64,000 nucleotides of DNA. It comes from Timema cristinae. Its lineage: Eukaryota > Arthropoda > Insecta > Phasmatodea > Timematidae. Location of the stretch: positions 55,003,277 to 55,067,276 of the forward strand of contig JBCFYV010009882.1 in assembly GCA_039000515.1 (NCBI GenBank). Direction: 5' to 3'. Both the position numbers and the translations under genes were made by a program. Position 1 is the first letter of the stretch. Each line of letters starts with the position of its first letter. Below, piece by piece: positions 6,863 to 19,560 of this stretch. The notes below the pieces were generated by a model, which worked only from the letters and a program-made list of their open reading frames with translations, had not been told where the DNA came from and did no database searches.

Positions 6863-8720
6863 AGAAATACGGATAAAGCAAATGTAAAATGGCAGGTTTG
6901 GAAAGGTGATCTCGTCAAGTTATTTGACATTTCCCAGCAAAATGTGATGGACATGACTAGCGTATCACAAGAAGATAAAGTATTTCTTAGGTCACAAAGA
7001 GAAGATCGTTTGAGTTCGTCAATGAGTGGAGTAGACAATGTTTTCGCCTCGAAAATAAGAACTAAGTGTACAAAAGAAGAAATAAATGATTCATATAAGA
7101 ATAAATATTACAAAGATATCGCTGAAATCAATAAGACAGTTATACTGGAAGACTCATCTCCATCATCATCAGCACCTAGTGACCAAGAGGACGAGTTCTC
7201 GCTTCCAGCAACGAAAAAATTACTTTCAAGTCCTAGATTAAAACCTCTTGATAAGACACTCACGTCTACTTGGGATCGAGAACAGCTCCCTATTCGTCAA
7301 GCAATTATTTCATTTATAGCAACTGCAAAGCGCTTTGGCTGGGATGTTTAAAAAATGTCCGTATCTACAACTACCGTTTACCGAGTTCGGGTGATCAATA
7401 GAAATAAAATGGAAAAGAAAATCGAAGTCACTCTTTGAAATTCTTCCTAATTTTGTCTTGCTTTGGGATAGTCAACTGTTGCCTTCAGTTTCCCATGGAA
7501 ATGTCAAAACTTTGGAAGATAGATTTGCAGTTCTAGTGACTGGCAAATATTTTGAGCATTTTCTTGGCGTACCAATTGCCCTGAAAGACACTGGTGACCA
7601 GATAGCGGAAGTAGTTATTCGGGAAGTGGACCGATTTGGACTATGGCACAATATTATCGGTATATCTTTTAATACTACAGCATCTAATAGAGGACTGATC
7701 CAAGGGGCATGTACCAGAATTGAAAGGTGGCTCGGATGGACATTTTTGTGGTTGGCTTGCCGTAATCACACCCATGAACTAATATTGAAAGGAATGTTTG
7801 AGGAGTGTTGTGGCATACCATTAAGTGGTCCTGACATCCAGATTTTTTGGAAGTTCCATAGTCTGTGGGTTTCACTTGATAATAAGTCATATACGACAAT
7901 GCTGTATGAAGAAAGTCCTGTTCAAGGCTTTCTAGAAGAACAACGAGTGAAAATGGTTAACTACATCCAAAATGTTCTAAAAGACGGAAGTCAAAGAGAA
8001 GACTAAAAAGAGTTATTACAACTCTCACTCCTGTACCTAGGAGGTTAGTCTAAAAACTATTTCAGTTTCAGGATCCCAGGGGATCTGCATCAAGCTAGGT
8101 GGATGACAAATGCAATATATACACTTAAAATTGTCCTCTTCACTAAACATTTGAATATTCCTCAACGAGAATTGAAAGGAATGAAACGGGTTGCACATTT
8201 TGTCAGCCTCATATATGTTTGCTTTTGAAACGAGGTAATTGTAAGTCGATGAGCTCCAAAGAATGATTTGGATATGCTACAGCTTCTGAGCACTTACCCA
8301 GGTGCAGACGTCAAAAAAAAAAAGTGCTCTCACATTTGCTAAGAGACACCTTTGGTATCAGTCAGAAACAAACGTAGGATTGGCTTTTTTGGACGAACGT
8401 ACCACTCAGGCTGTTAAGGAAAATATGACTAAGAATTTAGAAACCAAACCTGCGAAGAAAAAGGAACTGAAACGATTAGAGGGTAAAAACTTTGTTTTGG
8501 AAGGAATTGATCTGAGCCATTTATTTACTAATAAAACAAAGACGTTATTTGAATTTTTTGGGGTCCATGACGTGACAGAATACTGCAGTGATTCTCTAAG
8601 AAGCCATGTGAACGCTCTTAAGGTGTCAATGATACCGCAGAAAGAGGAATTTCTCTGATAAAAAGGTTTAACGAATAGGTCAGGGACGAACAACAACAAC
8701 AATTCTTGTAGAGGGTAGTT
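6863..8720 (+). pseudogene. broken transposon-related gene of an arthropod multicopy family
   Basis: Fragments in successive frames belong to one protein. The first runs from 6863 through SVSQEDKVFLRSQREDR to a TAA at 7349. The second, from about 7434, holds WDSQLLPSVSHGNVKTLEDR, LACRNHTHELILKG and LSGPDIQIFWKF and stops at 8004. The third, near 8068-8229, reads DLHQARWMTNAIYTLKI, and the fourth near 8310-8658 reads KRHLWYQSETNVGLAFLDE. I recognise the order of motifs from a family of uncharacterised, probably transposon-derived proteins that is abundant in arthropods; I cannot name it with certainty. At least three stops and two frameshifts, one at an A11 run (8312-8322), show it is dead. 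The retrotransposon LTR ends only about 170 bases upstream. Confidence 0.7.
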
Positions 8721-10881
8721 GAGCATCACAGAAAAGTCGTCACCAAGGGAACAAAAGAAAGGGTTGCACGTTCAAAGTTGATTAGTATAACACATGTTTT
8801 TCCTATCATACCACCTATTAATCTTATTGTCAAGTTTTAATATTATTTTAAGTTTGTGATTTCTAGTTTTCCCAATTAAATTAATTAACATTGAAAAATC
8901 GTATTTTTAGCCTACTTTTACAAAACTGATCAAAGTGTGCAACTTCTAAATACTATACAATCTTCTTGAAATTTGGCTTTTATATCTTTTACATCACTGA
9001 GACTCGGGGCGTAGTCAAAGTTTGCAAAAAATTTACATTTTACTTTTGCCTTACAAAATGAAACACCTTAACATGCATATAAAAACATAATAAATACACA
9101 CGTATACATATATGGTATCATACATTCACATTTATGAACCAATACAATCATATATTTTATTAAAATATTACAAATTCACATATTGATAAGCATATTCAGA
9201 TTTAACTTATAAGATATCTTCTAATTGTAAACAGGGAGTACCATCATCACAGTTCTAAGCATTAATAAATGAAATTTTTCAAGCTAGGAATCACCTATTG
9301 GTTTACATCACTATGCTGTTAACATACCTTTCTAAAAGGTTAAAGAAGGATCCCTCTCATGTCTCAGTGTGTCCAGTTGTTTTGATATTATTTTCCAGCA
9401 TATTATCCTAACCTTTTTAAGGACATTCTTCATCCTGTTCTGACAAGACCTAAAATTGACTTATTTGTGGAAAATGGATCCGGCTTAGTGCTTTTGTGAA
9501 AGTAGATACAACGTTACATGTATGATTAATCGTTTCGACAAACGAATGTCATAAGTATCATGCACAACACTAGCCAGAACTATTATATGATGTTATATAA
9601 TTAAGACGCATTATTACGATTAAAAATCAAATGAGTAATCAGGATATAATGTTATAACCAATGAATGAAACTTATTTGTTGAGTAATGTATTAATCCTAT
9701 AAAAGTACTAGGTTCAAATTGTATGTAATTATCATCATCCACAGTAATACTCGATAAATAAGGAGGGAGTTTGTTTAGTGATCAATAAGTAGTAATCGGA
9801 TGCAGTGTAAGTACCTTACATAATTCTGCCCAAAGAGCGAAGAAGAAAAAGCATAATTTTAAGTGTAATACAAAGATCATACATAACATTAATCATTTCT
9901 ATGGATATATAATTTTTGGCTAGGATCCTACACTGTCCAAGTTGAAGACATGCCATCATGATATTTGGCCATAGTATCTATGGTCATAGTCTCTACTAGT
10001 ATAAACTTATTTTTAATCTTTTTACGGTTTTTAATGTGCATTCTCTGAAACGACTGATTATATCAGCACACAAAAATGTATACGAGTTAGAGCGAAAGGG
10101 CCTTCCAATTTTGCCGAAAGTGGTATATTTACATGCCTTTCAGAGTTATTTGAATATCACGATCAACATGGGATCAAAGACATTGATATTTCCCGAAGAA
10201 AGTTGTGCTACAGTTTTTCGTACAAGAAAAATCCGTCAACCACAGTTGGGTTTGATCCCATAATCATCGGTTCGTGAGATGAGCACTTTACCCCAAGACA
10301 CCGAGGTCGAATACAGGTAAAGAATAAATAATGAGCCGGATGCAAATTTACCCTGACCTTTTGATGATAGGTATTGGCAGATTGGGATAAAGTTCACCAG
10401 TACGAAGGCTAGGATAGAATCCTAGAAAGCAACATCTGAATTACTGGAAACTTTGAAATATTAGATGGCTATTTATTTAAAAATTTAAAAAGTATGTTAT
10501 CACCCTGGTGGTTTCAACGAAGGGATTACTGACTGCTAGTTTTATTCGCCTCAGTCATTGATTCTTAGATCTATAATGGATGGTTCTCCCAATTTACAAT
10601 TGGATGATATATTATAATTTTAGCCCGTAAATGCTTCTCTATTTATGTACATTTGTAATTATTATTATATGTACCATTTTATTTATTTAGGATACTAATA
10701 AAGTTATATATGTGTGATTTCATGTATGTATCTCATAATCATAATCAACTGTTTCAAGCCTAAGACTGGGTTATTTTAGTAAAATGCCTCCATCTTACTT
10801 TATCCTTCCATCATTCTTCCTCATTTCATTTCTTCCATTTTTCTCCCCTCAAATGTATACTTTAGTTTATCCTCTCCTCCC
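8721..10881. other. AT-rich spacer, no gene recognised
   Basis: Long A/T runs without a convincing coding frame. A 75-codon frame at 10036-10263 matches nothing I know and has no coding bias. A short tRNA-like stretch on the minus strand at about 10265-10315 might be a SINE remnant, but its body is missing. Confidence 0.6.
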
Positions 10882-11465
10882 ATTTATTTAGTGGCCTCCC
10901 TTGTGGTCTTTTTCATGCATACTTCATTTTCAGCATTTTCTTTGGCATTCTCTCCTTTACCATTTTCATTACATGTACATAAAATCTCAGTCTTGATTCC
11001 TCTACTATCTCAAGTACTTCTTGTAACCCCACTCTTTCTCGATTAACTTCATTCCTAGTTTTGTTTCTCCTCGTGACAATTAACATGCTCCTAACCAACT
11101 TCATTTCCACTGCCACCACTCTCCTGATCTCTTTTGAATTCAATGTTTATGTTTCTGCTGCATATGTGACAATGAGTACAAATAACGGCCTGTACAACAC
11201 TTCCTTACATTTAAAGGGATTTTTTTTTATCCATAGCAGGTCTCTTACACGTCTATACTACTAATTTTTCTACTGTCATCTTCTCATTAAAGCCTCTCTA
11301 CTGTCACCCTTCTCCTCAATCACGCATCCAAGATTGTGTACATTCTGTACTTTTCTCAGCTCTACTCCATCCAACTTTATAGCTTTACTAGGCCTTATCC
11401 TCTTCCGTGTCATTACCATTACTTCACACTTTGCCTAGAAAAACTTCACTTCACAGTCTTTCAAT
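10882..11465 (-). pseudogene. LINE reverse transcriptase C-terminal fragment (RTE-like)
   Basis: Conceptual translation of the minus strand gives the end of a non-LTR reverse transcriptase: EVMVMTRKRIR, KLDGVELRKVQNVHNLGCVI, RRVRDLLWIKKNPFKCKEVL, VTYAAET followed by a stop in place of W, TLNSKEIRRVVAVEMKLVRS, SRLRFYVHVMKM, and KRPQGRPLNKWE near 10885. Insect LINEs with this order of motifs are common. Stops at the tryptophan and after KMKYA, plus degraded stretches near 11220-11290, show it is a 5'-truncated, dead copy. Clade assignment (RTE-like) is a judgement from memory. Confidence 0.75.
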
Positions 11466-11559
11466 TCTTCATTACAATGTATGCATCTGTATGTGTGTAT
11501 TTATGTACGTATTGTATCATTTATATGCAGGATATTTATACACATTTTATGTGGTCAAT

Positions 11560-11935
11560 ACATGGATAGAAGTATGATGGTCTATGTGTATCATGCTATA
11601 TATGTGTATACAATTTTATATATTTAGGTATGATTGTATATCAGGTGATATATATGTATGATGGTATGTATATTCCATGATATTCTTGTATGTATGTATG
11701 TGTTTTTTACTTATATGTTATGTTTGTATGTATGATATTATATATGTACTATGGTTTGTATGTATAATGATGTGTACTTATGATGGTATGTATTATAGTA
11801 CGTATGATGCTATTTACATATACATATCAATCATTATATGCATTTTGGTTTTATATATGGTGATATGTATATATATGTGTGGATGGTTTGATTTTTGATG
11901 GCATGTATATTTGATAGATTATATATACAAGGTGG
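11560..11935. repeat. degenerate TGTATGATGGTA-type minisatellite
   Basis: Variants of tgtatgatggtatgtat recur with irregular spacing of about 15-25 bases. It looks like an old, decayed tandem array. Just after it, atatacaaggtgg at 11924-11936 resembles the start of mariner-type terminal repeats. Confidence 0.5.
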
Positions 11936-12398
11936 GGCTGAAACAACTAGACGATTAGTATCTTGAAAATTAAAACTTTAATTGAAAAGTAAATATTCAA
12001 TAGCTAAATGAAAGCAAACACACACTAAAAATCTACACTTTTTGTAGATAGTATATTCAGGTGAGCTCCATTGCAAGTCAGGCAAAACTCAGGATTTTGT
12101 CCATCACTTTCCTCATCATGAATCGTATAATTGTTTCCACACCACCCTATCTTAAAGCATATTTAATAATGGTATATATGTTTGTATATATGATTATATC
12201 TATATATTTATTAAAATATGTTTCTATAATTGTATATATTGTAATTTATTTAACAAGGAAAATATATTTTAATCATGCTGAAACAAGCCGAATTGAGTCT
12301 ATTTTTAAAGATACCAGTAATTTCATCGTAAGAACTATGATGATACCCTTGTGTAACAAATGGGATAGAGGACTTTATGTTAGACATATAATAGAATT

Positions 12399-12652
12399 TG
12401 GTCTTATTTTTTAGCACCAAGTCCTACTACACGTTCAGGTTATACTCTTATGCTCTAATTATGCAAATAATTTTTAAGATGAGGAAGGTTATATTTAGAG
12501 AAAGTGTACCCTCATTTGTGTTGAGTGATAGTGAGAACCTTATTACAAAACTACCCTCAATACACATATTTGAGCTTAAAACCTCAATCTCCCCGTCATC
12601 GACAGTCTAGTCTAACATTATAGTAGCGCGTTCGACCTTGTGGCCACCGGAG
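12399..12652 (-). repeat. tRNA-derived SINE copy
   Basis: On the minus strand the head GGTGGCCACAAGGTCGAACG resembles a polymerase III A box. A box B relic follows at gattgaggtttt, then the family body and the tail TATAACCTGAACGTGTAGTAGG ending in TGCTAAAAAA. Other copies: 21830-22090, 43146-43390, 49960-50205, 59869-60079 and 61082-61350. It is diverged and not a tRNA gene. Confidence 0.75.
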
Positions 12653-12989
12653 CATTTAATTGAGTCTCAGTATGAGCTATAGAGATGATGGAGAGAGGGT
12701 GAATCCCATGTCAGCATACATCATATTTCAGCTCAAAGTCAAGAAAACGGATGAGAAGGGGCATATACACATAGCTGTTACATGTAGAAGTGATGAGGTG
12801 ATAAGGTAGGTCTATTTACCACTGTCAAGATGAGTACATGATTATAAATAGAGTTTTGATGGAGGGATACATGAATGGGTACAAAGGGTACAGAGATAAG
12901 TGATTTTCACCGTTCTATGACGAGGGTATAGTGATAAGGATAGGAACAGGTGAAGTATCTGGCAATGGCTTAGTCGGATTTACAAATAA

Positions 12990-13140
12990 CTTATATTGCC
13001 TTGTTGAAGTCTTGTAAAGTCTATTGAAGACTGGTGCAGTCTGTAACTGTCTGTTGACGTAGGGTGAGGTCAGTGTAAGTCGTTTTAAGTAGGTTTCGAC
13101 ATATATAATTCTGTTGAAGTCTGTATCAGATTGATTAAAT
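12990..13140. repeat. degenerate 'tgaagtctgt' tandem repeat
   Basis: Irregular copies of a unit like tctgttgaagtctg fill this stretch, for example at 13000, 13022 and 13112. It is an old minisatellite of uncertain period, about 20 bases. Confidence 0.4.
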
Positions 13141-13204
13141 GTTATCAGATATCTAATAATTATGATGCATGACAGTATCTGGTATTATGTTTAGCATTAT
13201 CAAT

Positions 13205-14755
13205 TAACTATGTACCACATATGGCCTACAGGGTACATTTTACATTTAGAAAACAGAGGCATTTTAACAAAATATATTTATTTAGTAAACAATAAACAAA
13301 TTTAGGCAATACAAGTTTTACACGAATATAGGAATATTAGCGTGTATTAAATTTCTTCCAAAACAATTAGACTTGAGAGATTACTTGTGGCTACCAGGGC
13401 AGTACAGTCGCCAGGACACATGTAGAAGCATTTCTAAATGGAGAGTAATTGGACAATTAGTCAAAGAACAGTGAAGATCACATTTAGAAGATAACATTTA
13501 TACAGTCTTGCCTGGTATCGTTAAACATTTAAGGAATCCATAGAACAAGTTGGATACTCAGCTGATAAATCCAGGGAATTGATGGCTAAGAAACAGGCGT
13601 CATTAAAGTACTACGGCTGGTCTCTTTACCCTACGGTACTGCCAGAGCATTCAATAGTACTTTAGTATCTATTAAGACGAATACAAACTTAGAAGCCTAA
13701 TTACAGGCAAAAAATAGAATAGTATTATTTGCGTGGACCCCACTATGACACTAGTGTAATTTCTCTGGGTTGCGCACCCATGCTAATACTCTCCATGAAG
13801 AGTGACTACAACACCAAATCTCTATTAAATTTAACTGAACTGCATAAGGCAAAAGAAAAATAGACATCCTGGTGGTAACCATCAATAACAAAGAACTAAT
13901 GTTCATGACGTTTAGGATGTCATGATTAATTTTGACTCCAAGATTATAGGAACTTGTGACTTAGTGCAAGTCCAAACTTAAAAAAGTAACTTTCTAAGCC
14001 AGAGGCTTTTACGTTAGGACAGTGTCAAAGGACACATAAATTAACCAAGGAAAAACTTCCATGTTGAAGTTAATTACGTATTTAACCAAAATCAAAATAT
14101 TCTAATTGACTTTTTCCAACACAAAGGCTTCTCACTAAATATTAAAATAAACTTTCCTTCAAAACATGTTCAAAACTTAAATTTCTCTTAACTATACTAG
14201 AGACCAAGTCCTAGGGACTTGATGACGACGGGTGGATACAAATACCTCAGATACGTCGTCCGAGTTAGCGGCGAGTTGGATCGGGTGATCCATCATCCTC
14301 TCGATACTGCTAAGGTGGCGAATCTGACGTCCCAGACTCCATGTTCCCTCTCTTTGCTAACGGGCAGAGTTTCCTTGTTTACTCTTTGCACTGTAGAACC
14401 GCTCTGCCCTTTGATACCGCTGGCTGACCTATATATACCGTCAACCTGGCTCGGACATGAATAAAAGGTAAGGGGGAATAAATTACGAAACACAGGCAGA
14501 AACAAGGAAGAATGAAATGGTGGAGAAAAAGGAAACAAGAGAAGACAGTCATGAGTTTCTCTGACTGACTGCCAGCGTTTGCTAGGTGCTCAGCAAGTGT
14601 ATGCGTTGACCCCCAACTTCAGTTCTTCTCTCCAACTGAGCTAGTCGCAACACACGTGAGTCGGCCATGATAGACAATTCTGTGGTTTCAAAAGTGAGAT
14701 AGTGATATCTGTAGACATCTTGCCGAGGTGAGTTACTACACAAGCATCTTATATT
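13205..14755 (-). mobile_element. probable LTR relic related to the solo LTR at 39675-40855
   Basis: This island is richer in GC than its surroundings. It shares layout and short stretches with the solo LTR further right: atttatttagtaaacaataa near the left end, gttgaccc and agtcagtcag-like stretches near the right end, and ggtgagttactaca at the right edge. A TATATATA at 14431-14438 could be its promoter. I could not find matching target duplications, so the boundaries are approximate. Confidence 0.35.
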
Positions 14756-16600
14756 AAAATGTATCTGTATTAATTTACTTATTTAATATCCACTATTATT
14801 TTTAATGAGAAATAGTGATATGGATGTATTTTTACTATTTTCTTGTGCACGGCGTGGCCAACGTACGTAAGTACTATATCTGACATCATCTTATAGCAAA
14901 GGCTATGCATTCACGTATCTTATTCATAAATACAATAATATTAGTCCTCTTCTTCGATATTTAGTAAAGTAATTACCAAAAGACAATATTTTTTTGACCA
15001 ACCACGTGTTTGAATGAAGGACGATACGTAACTTTAGTAGATCAGAAAATATAAACTTAGAGGTAGTTAATATTAAATATGTTGATATAATTTCTATCTT
15101 GCACAAAAACACCGAAATATTGAATTTTTACTTGTAGCTGTTCAATCCATTTGATTGACACGCTACAACTATCATCAAATATGTTAGTAATTATCATCAA
15201 ATATTATCAAATATTTTATGAATATATTTTACTTTTGATATAGTAGGATGTATGGTATGATTTAAAATGTACTATATTTTCTTTCCTAAGTATGATATAT
15301 CAATAATTATTAAATATGATGCATAGTATTATTTACGATTTATGATTAAATTTATAGTAAGTATCCTTCAATGGGAAATGTGATATAAATATGATATGTC
15401 TCAAATCAATTATGGTTAAATTTATAGTATGTATCCGCCACTGAGAAATTATCAAATTTATGTTAAATATGGTTGAACTTATCTAGTTTTACTTATGGTT
15501 TGATCAAAGAAATATCACATATCTTATAGCTATGAACTATTAAATGTTGTAGGATGCATGACATGATTAATGAACTAAGATCCAATGTATGTTTCATAAC
15601 TATGATAAATGTAGAATAATTATATGTTCAGTAAGTAAGTTTTAGGTAAATGTTGTCATACCAGAGAGAAATGCACTTGGTATTAAAATACAAGTTCTGG
15701 GAAGAGTTCACCTCGTAGACATCTGTTTTGTGTAAGGCACTATCAGTAGAAGGAGAGATCGGTAAACCTCTATGAGCCGGTTCATAGACATAGGGGAGGT
15801 TTTTTTGTGATTATAAGGTGTGATAATGTTGCGTCAGCAACATGATGGTGGACAAGGGGTGAGTTGGAGGTAAGTACATTAGGTCTATGAATTATATTAG
15901 TCTTAGATAATCCAAGATGAGTGATGAAGAATATATGTTGGTTATAAAGTGTATTTAAGGGCCAATGGAGAGGGTCTGAAAGAGCGAATATTGATTAAAT
16001 TACTCGATAATGGATGAAGCATTCTAATATATACATAAAGGTCAATGGAGTAAGTCTGAAATAGTATTACACTCTAAGAGGTATTAGTCCATCCTTCTAT
16101 TAAAGGCCTATAATGTAGTCATAAAGTGTGATGGTATTGGATATCCTTAAGAATTTGATGATTTAATAAAAATACATGATATTAGTCAAATATTATTTTA
16201 AATTTTATTTTTATATTAATTTTTTTTAGAAGAATTGATTGGGTTGAATGTTTATAAGAGATTATTGATTTAATATTTTATTTGTCTTAAGTCCTTATAC
16301 TTTTAAGACGAGTGGTGAATATTATTTGGTAGTTAGAAAGTGTACGTAAGGATCATTGGTGTTGATCTGCACGTTATGGGCTCTGGGAGGGGTATGGAAT
16401 AAAATGTATAGCAAATCAATTAAATACGAAAATAATAAAAATTATGGCACTGGGGAGAAAGGGTGCACCAGGCGAGTTGTGTACGCATGGATAGGGGGTG
16501 GTAATCTGGCGGGTGTTTCAGGAACTGACATGCAACAGGCATTACCTTGCACATGAAAGTCTTCTTACAATGCAGAATCAATTGCTACATAAGGTAGGTA
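14756..16600. other. AT-rich spacer with a short 63-bp-spaced direct repeat
   Basis: No gene is seen. Two similar stretches, 15348-15386 and 15411-15449 (tatgattaaatttatagta), are spaced by 63 bp. At 15762-15806 the sequence aaacctc...gaggttt can form a hairpin. Otherwise I see nothing. Confidence 0.5.
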
Positions 16601-16639
16601 CCTTTTTATGCATGCCATGGCCAGAAGTGGCAGTAAATA

Positions 16640-16850
16640 AAGCTGGAAGCTGCTACAAATAACGCAGGAATAATTTACTCACCGTATTAAAGTGTGACAG
16701 GCCAGACGAGGCAGTAAATGTTGTGCAGTATAGTGGAAAGGGACAAATTCAAGGTCATGGCGCAGCCCAAATAGGCCGGGGTCTGTTTCCATAGCAGCAT
16801 TTACTGCTGTACGGTGGTAACACCTAGCGTTATTTGTTGCAAAGTGAGAT
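16640..16850. repeat. imperfect inverted repeat, possible MITE
   Basis: Left-arm elements tgctacaaataacgc, accgta and gcagtaaatg (16651-16720) reappear in inverted order and orientation on the right (16801-16841). The arms have unequal internal lengths. It resembles an old foldback or MITE without coding capacity. Confidence 0.4.
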
Positions 16851-17463
16851 CTCTGGTCTCTATTTAAAAAGATTTTATATAACATAATCTGGAGTACATT
16901 GATAGTGAATATTTAATTCTAGAAGTGCAAAAATTGATTTATTGGTACAGTACAATCAGTGACGACTATAAAAATAAAAATTTGAGACTTGAATAGTAGA
17001 TGAGTGTGTCTAGAAATATTGTGGGAGACAAGTGGGAAGAAATGTCAAATTAAGTTAAAAACAAATGTGTTAGCTACAAAAAAGTAATTCTTTACTAAAA
17101 AATTAATACAGAAGTATTATTATTGTCATTCCGAATTGGTCAGGTAGAACCCAAACAAATATTTTAAAAATAATATCCAAAAAATCTATACCTAACAATG
17201 ATAAAATTATATTATTCGTCTCGAAAATTAAATTAATTTATTTGAATCAAAGCAAAATATTATTTTCTCAATTTTTTTTATTCCACTTGTTTGTTTTTAT
17301 AACTCCAAATTGTGTTAAATTATAGAATGGTTATTTTGCCACGAATTCTGCCATGTATGCTGTAAAAGTAATTTGCTATATAATCTCTAATTTTGGATAT
17401 CATTTTGATTCCCTCTTGTTCTATGCGTAGGGATATTTCCTAAAGGGCATAATAATGTTTCTG

Positions 17464-18183
17464 TCAAAGTTATATCCATCACGTTTTCTGACAAAATTAT
17501 ATAGTACGCATCATACTTTAATGATGGTGTTGGCGAATTCAGAACTTACATCGATGGGACGATGAAATATTCGACATTTATTTGATAGTATGCAAAAGGA
17601 ACATTAAACAAATCTTTTAGCTCTCGTAAGTTTTTCATTAAATATTTTTTTCTCGGTTGACAAGTTTTTACTAGGATACGATCTCATTACATTTGTCGAA
17701 AGAGCAAAAGCTTCATCTGCAACGAACATGTATGGAATAGGTTCACTTCCAATTTCAATAATAAGTGTCTTTGAATCGGGTAAATCTAAGGTGTTGGAAT
17801 AAATACTCTTACCTAGGTCTGTGTTTTTGAGAACTTTTGAGTCAATTTGTTTGCCAAAATCCCCAACGTTTATGTAGGTAAAACAGTAGTTAGCATCTGC
17901 TACTGCCATAGTAGTTAAAGAAATCACTGCTACTATTACATGGCTTAGTTATTCTTATGTGCTTTCCGTCAATCGCTCCTACGCAGTGTGGACAGTTAGC
18001 TCTGGTTTAGAACATATAGTTAATCTGTATCTAGTCTTTTTTGATCTTTTCTTTCATCTATTCTAAAAACAGTCCATTTCATATGGGCCCAAATGTATCA
18101 TTCACGAGTTCTGGAATTATTGTTGCCCGACCAATAAGAAACTCAAAATTTAGGGATTGGAATGAGTAGCCAGAACCAAGAAA
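17464..18183 (-). pseudogene. PIF/Harbinger transposase, second exon (broken)
   Basis: This part carries the DDE nuclease. Minus-strand translation gives LGSGYSFQSLNFEFLIGR, then [12 protein letters not shown] with the first catalytic Asp, then [18 protein letters not shown] with the second, then VADEAFALSTNVMRSYPSK and KLTRAKRFV. The next codon is TAA where the family has the catalytic Glu (ENAFG); the frame then continues as RIFHRPIDV and NFVRKRDGYN to about 17464. A deletion with frameshift joins DFFNYY to MAVADAN near 17910-17930. The 5' edge at 18183 is the apparent exon border; the acceptor is CTG where CAG is expected. The match to PIF/Harbinger (DDE_Tnp_4) is clear. The copy is inactive. 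Confidence 0.88.
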
Positions 18184-18280
18184 TCAGAAAAATATTAGAT
18201 TCCAGTACATTATTTAAAACAATATATACTTATGGTTTAGATAACTACTATACTAAATATTGTATTATACAGTGTATACA

Positions 18281-19061
18281 ATGAAATCTGTTCTTCTAGG
18301 GAAAGAGGTACAGAAACATCGGAAATCTCTGAAGGATTATTTTTTGAGAGCATTGAAAAATCAAGAAGGCCTAAGTGGAATTGGTGCAAGACAAACTAAA
18401 CCGTTTGTTTTCCAAAGCAGATGAGCTTCCTTATTTCTACTCTACAATCAAGAACGTAATAACTAAATGCTCTAATAATAATATTTAAAAAATTGCTTGA
18501 ATAAAATATTTTAGCTAGTAGAATTAAATGGTATTTAGAGTATTATTTAACAAACCTTACAAAAATTACTAGATTACAAAACACTAAGGTTATACTAACA
18601 ATTGTTTTATTAATTAACCTTAACATTATAATAGTGCGTTTGGGAATATGGATGGTGAGGCTGTCCCAGAATCTACTAAACCGGAAGAATCATATCAGGT
18701 AGAGGAGCAGTTGACTTTTCAGGCAACAAGGAACGTGAGAGAGAGCCAACATCACCTACTAAAAAACGGAAAAGGTCGGGGAAACGTTCAAAAGTGATTT
18801 GCTATGATTATGGAAAGGAATTTAAACGATTCCAATTAGAAAAATCCAGATAGGATGTTTCTTTTATCTTTGTTGCCAAGTCTCAAACAAGTTAAACCGT
18901 CTGATAAAATGGATGTTCAAATCAAATTAATGCAAACATTGAAGTGTTATAGCTCCACCCCAGGAGAGAAACCCTTAACCCAAACGTTCCCGCTGACAAT
19001 TACTACACAATCTGGCACATTCATTTTCTTCCCAAGCCAATTCCCGACCACTTCCCAGTAA
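18281..19061 (+). pseudogene. MADF-BESS accessory protein of the PIF/Harbinger element (broken)
   Basis: PIF/Harbinger elements usually encode a second, DNA-binding protein next to the transposase. Here the plus strand gives GKEVQKHRKSLKDYFLRALK, which resembles the later part of a MADF domain, ending in a TGA near 18422. A frame change keeps the continuation PYFYSTIKN. A basic nuclear-localisation-like stretch SPTKKRKRSGKRSK lies near 18750-18800. Then, from about 18853, comes FLLSLLPSLKQVKPSDKMD, a BESS motif, and the frame ends at 19059. A TTCTTCTAG just before GKEVQ could be a splice acceptor. The gene runs opposite to the transposase and lies wholly between the two transposase exons. Confidence 0.75.
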
Positions 19062-19295
19062 CTAGTTCTACCTCAACTAAATACACCATCACCTTTGGCT
19101 CCTTATATATTTTCTATTGAGTCAGACGAATCAGTTATGTCCTTTTTCTAATTATAAAGATAGCTAACGTTAAACACATTATACTTTGATTTAATTTCAC
19201 TCAATTATAAAGTATATAAGTAGAAATAGCATTAAGATTAATAAGTACCATGTAATGAATTGTAATATATGTAATTATTCACAAAATAAACTTAC

Positions 19296-19560
19296 CTCAA
19301 TGTAACTGCGAGTTTTTGTTCCAATCATATGCACTTCCACATGACATTATTTTGTTTTAACAAATTATAACTCACAACTGACAAGAGATAATTGAAAGAC
19401 TTTACTGACATACGATAATATTCAAAAAAACTGGTCTGGGTAAAGTTTAAGTGTTTCATGAATAAGAACAAATTTTCCCTTGGTTGATCTTTCGCTGATA
19501 ATAGGGTGAATCCACCATTTCCTTTGCCCTTGGCGGCACCGACGTCACACAAGTAAAACA
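19296..19560 (-). pseudogene. PIF/Harbinger transposase, first exon (broken)
   Basis: Minus-strand translation shows the N-terminal Harbinger signature WWIHPIISERSTKGKF and, after a frameshift at an A7 run near 19423-19430, EYYRMSVKSFNYLLSVVSYN. An in-frame TGA then precedes LEQKLAVTLR. Directly after it, minus-strand G|GTAAGT at 19296-19290 is a good splice donor. The exon joins in phase to FLGSGYSF at 18183, leaving an intron of about 1.1 kb that contains the antisense MADF-BESS gene. Upstream coding limits are unclear. Confidence 0.82.
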
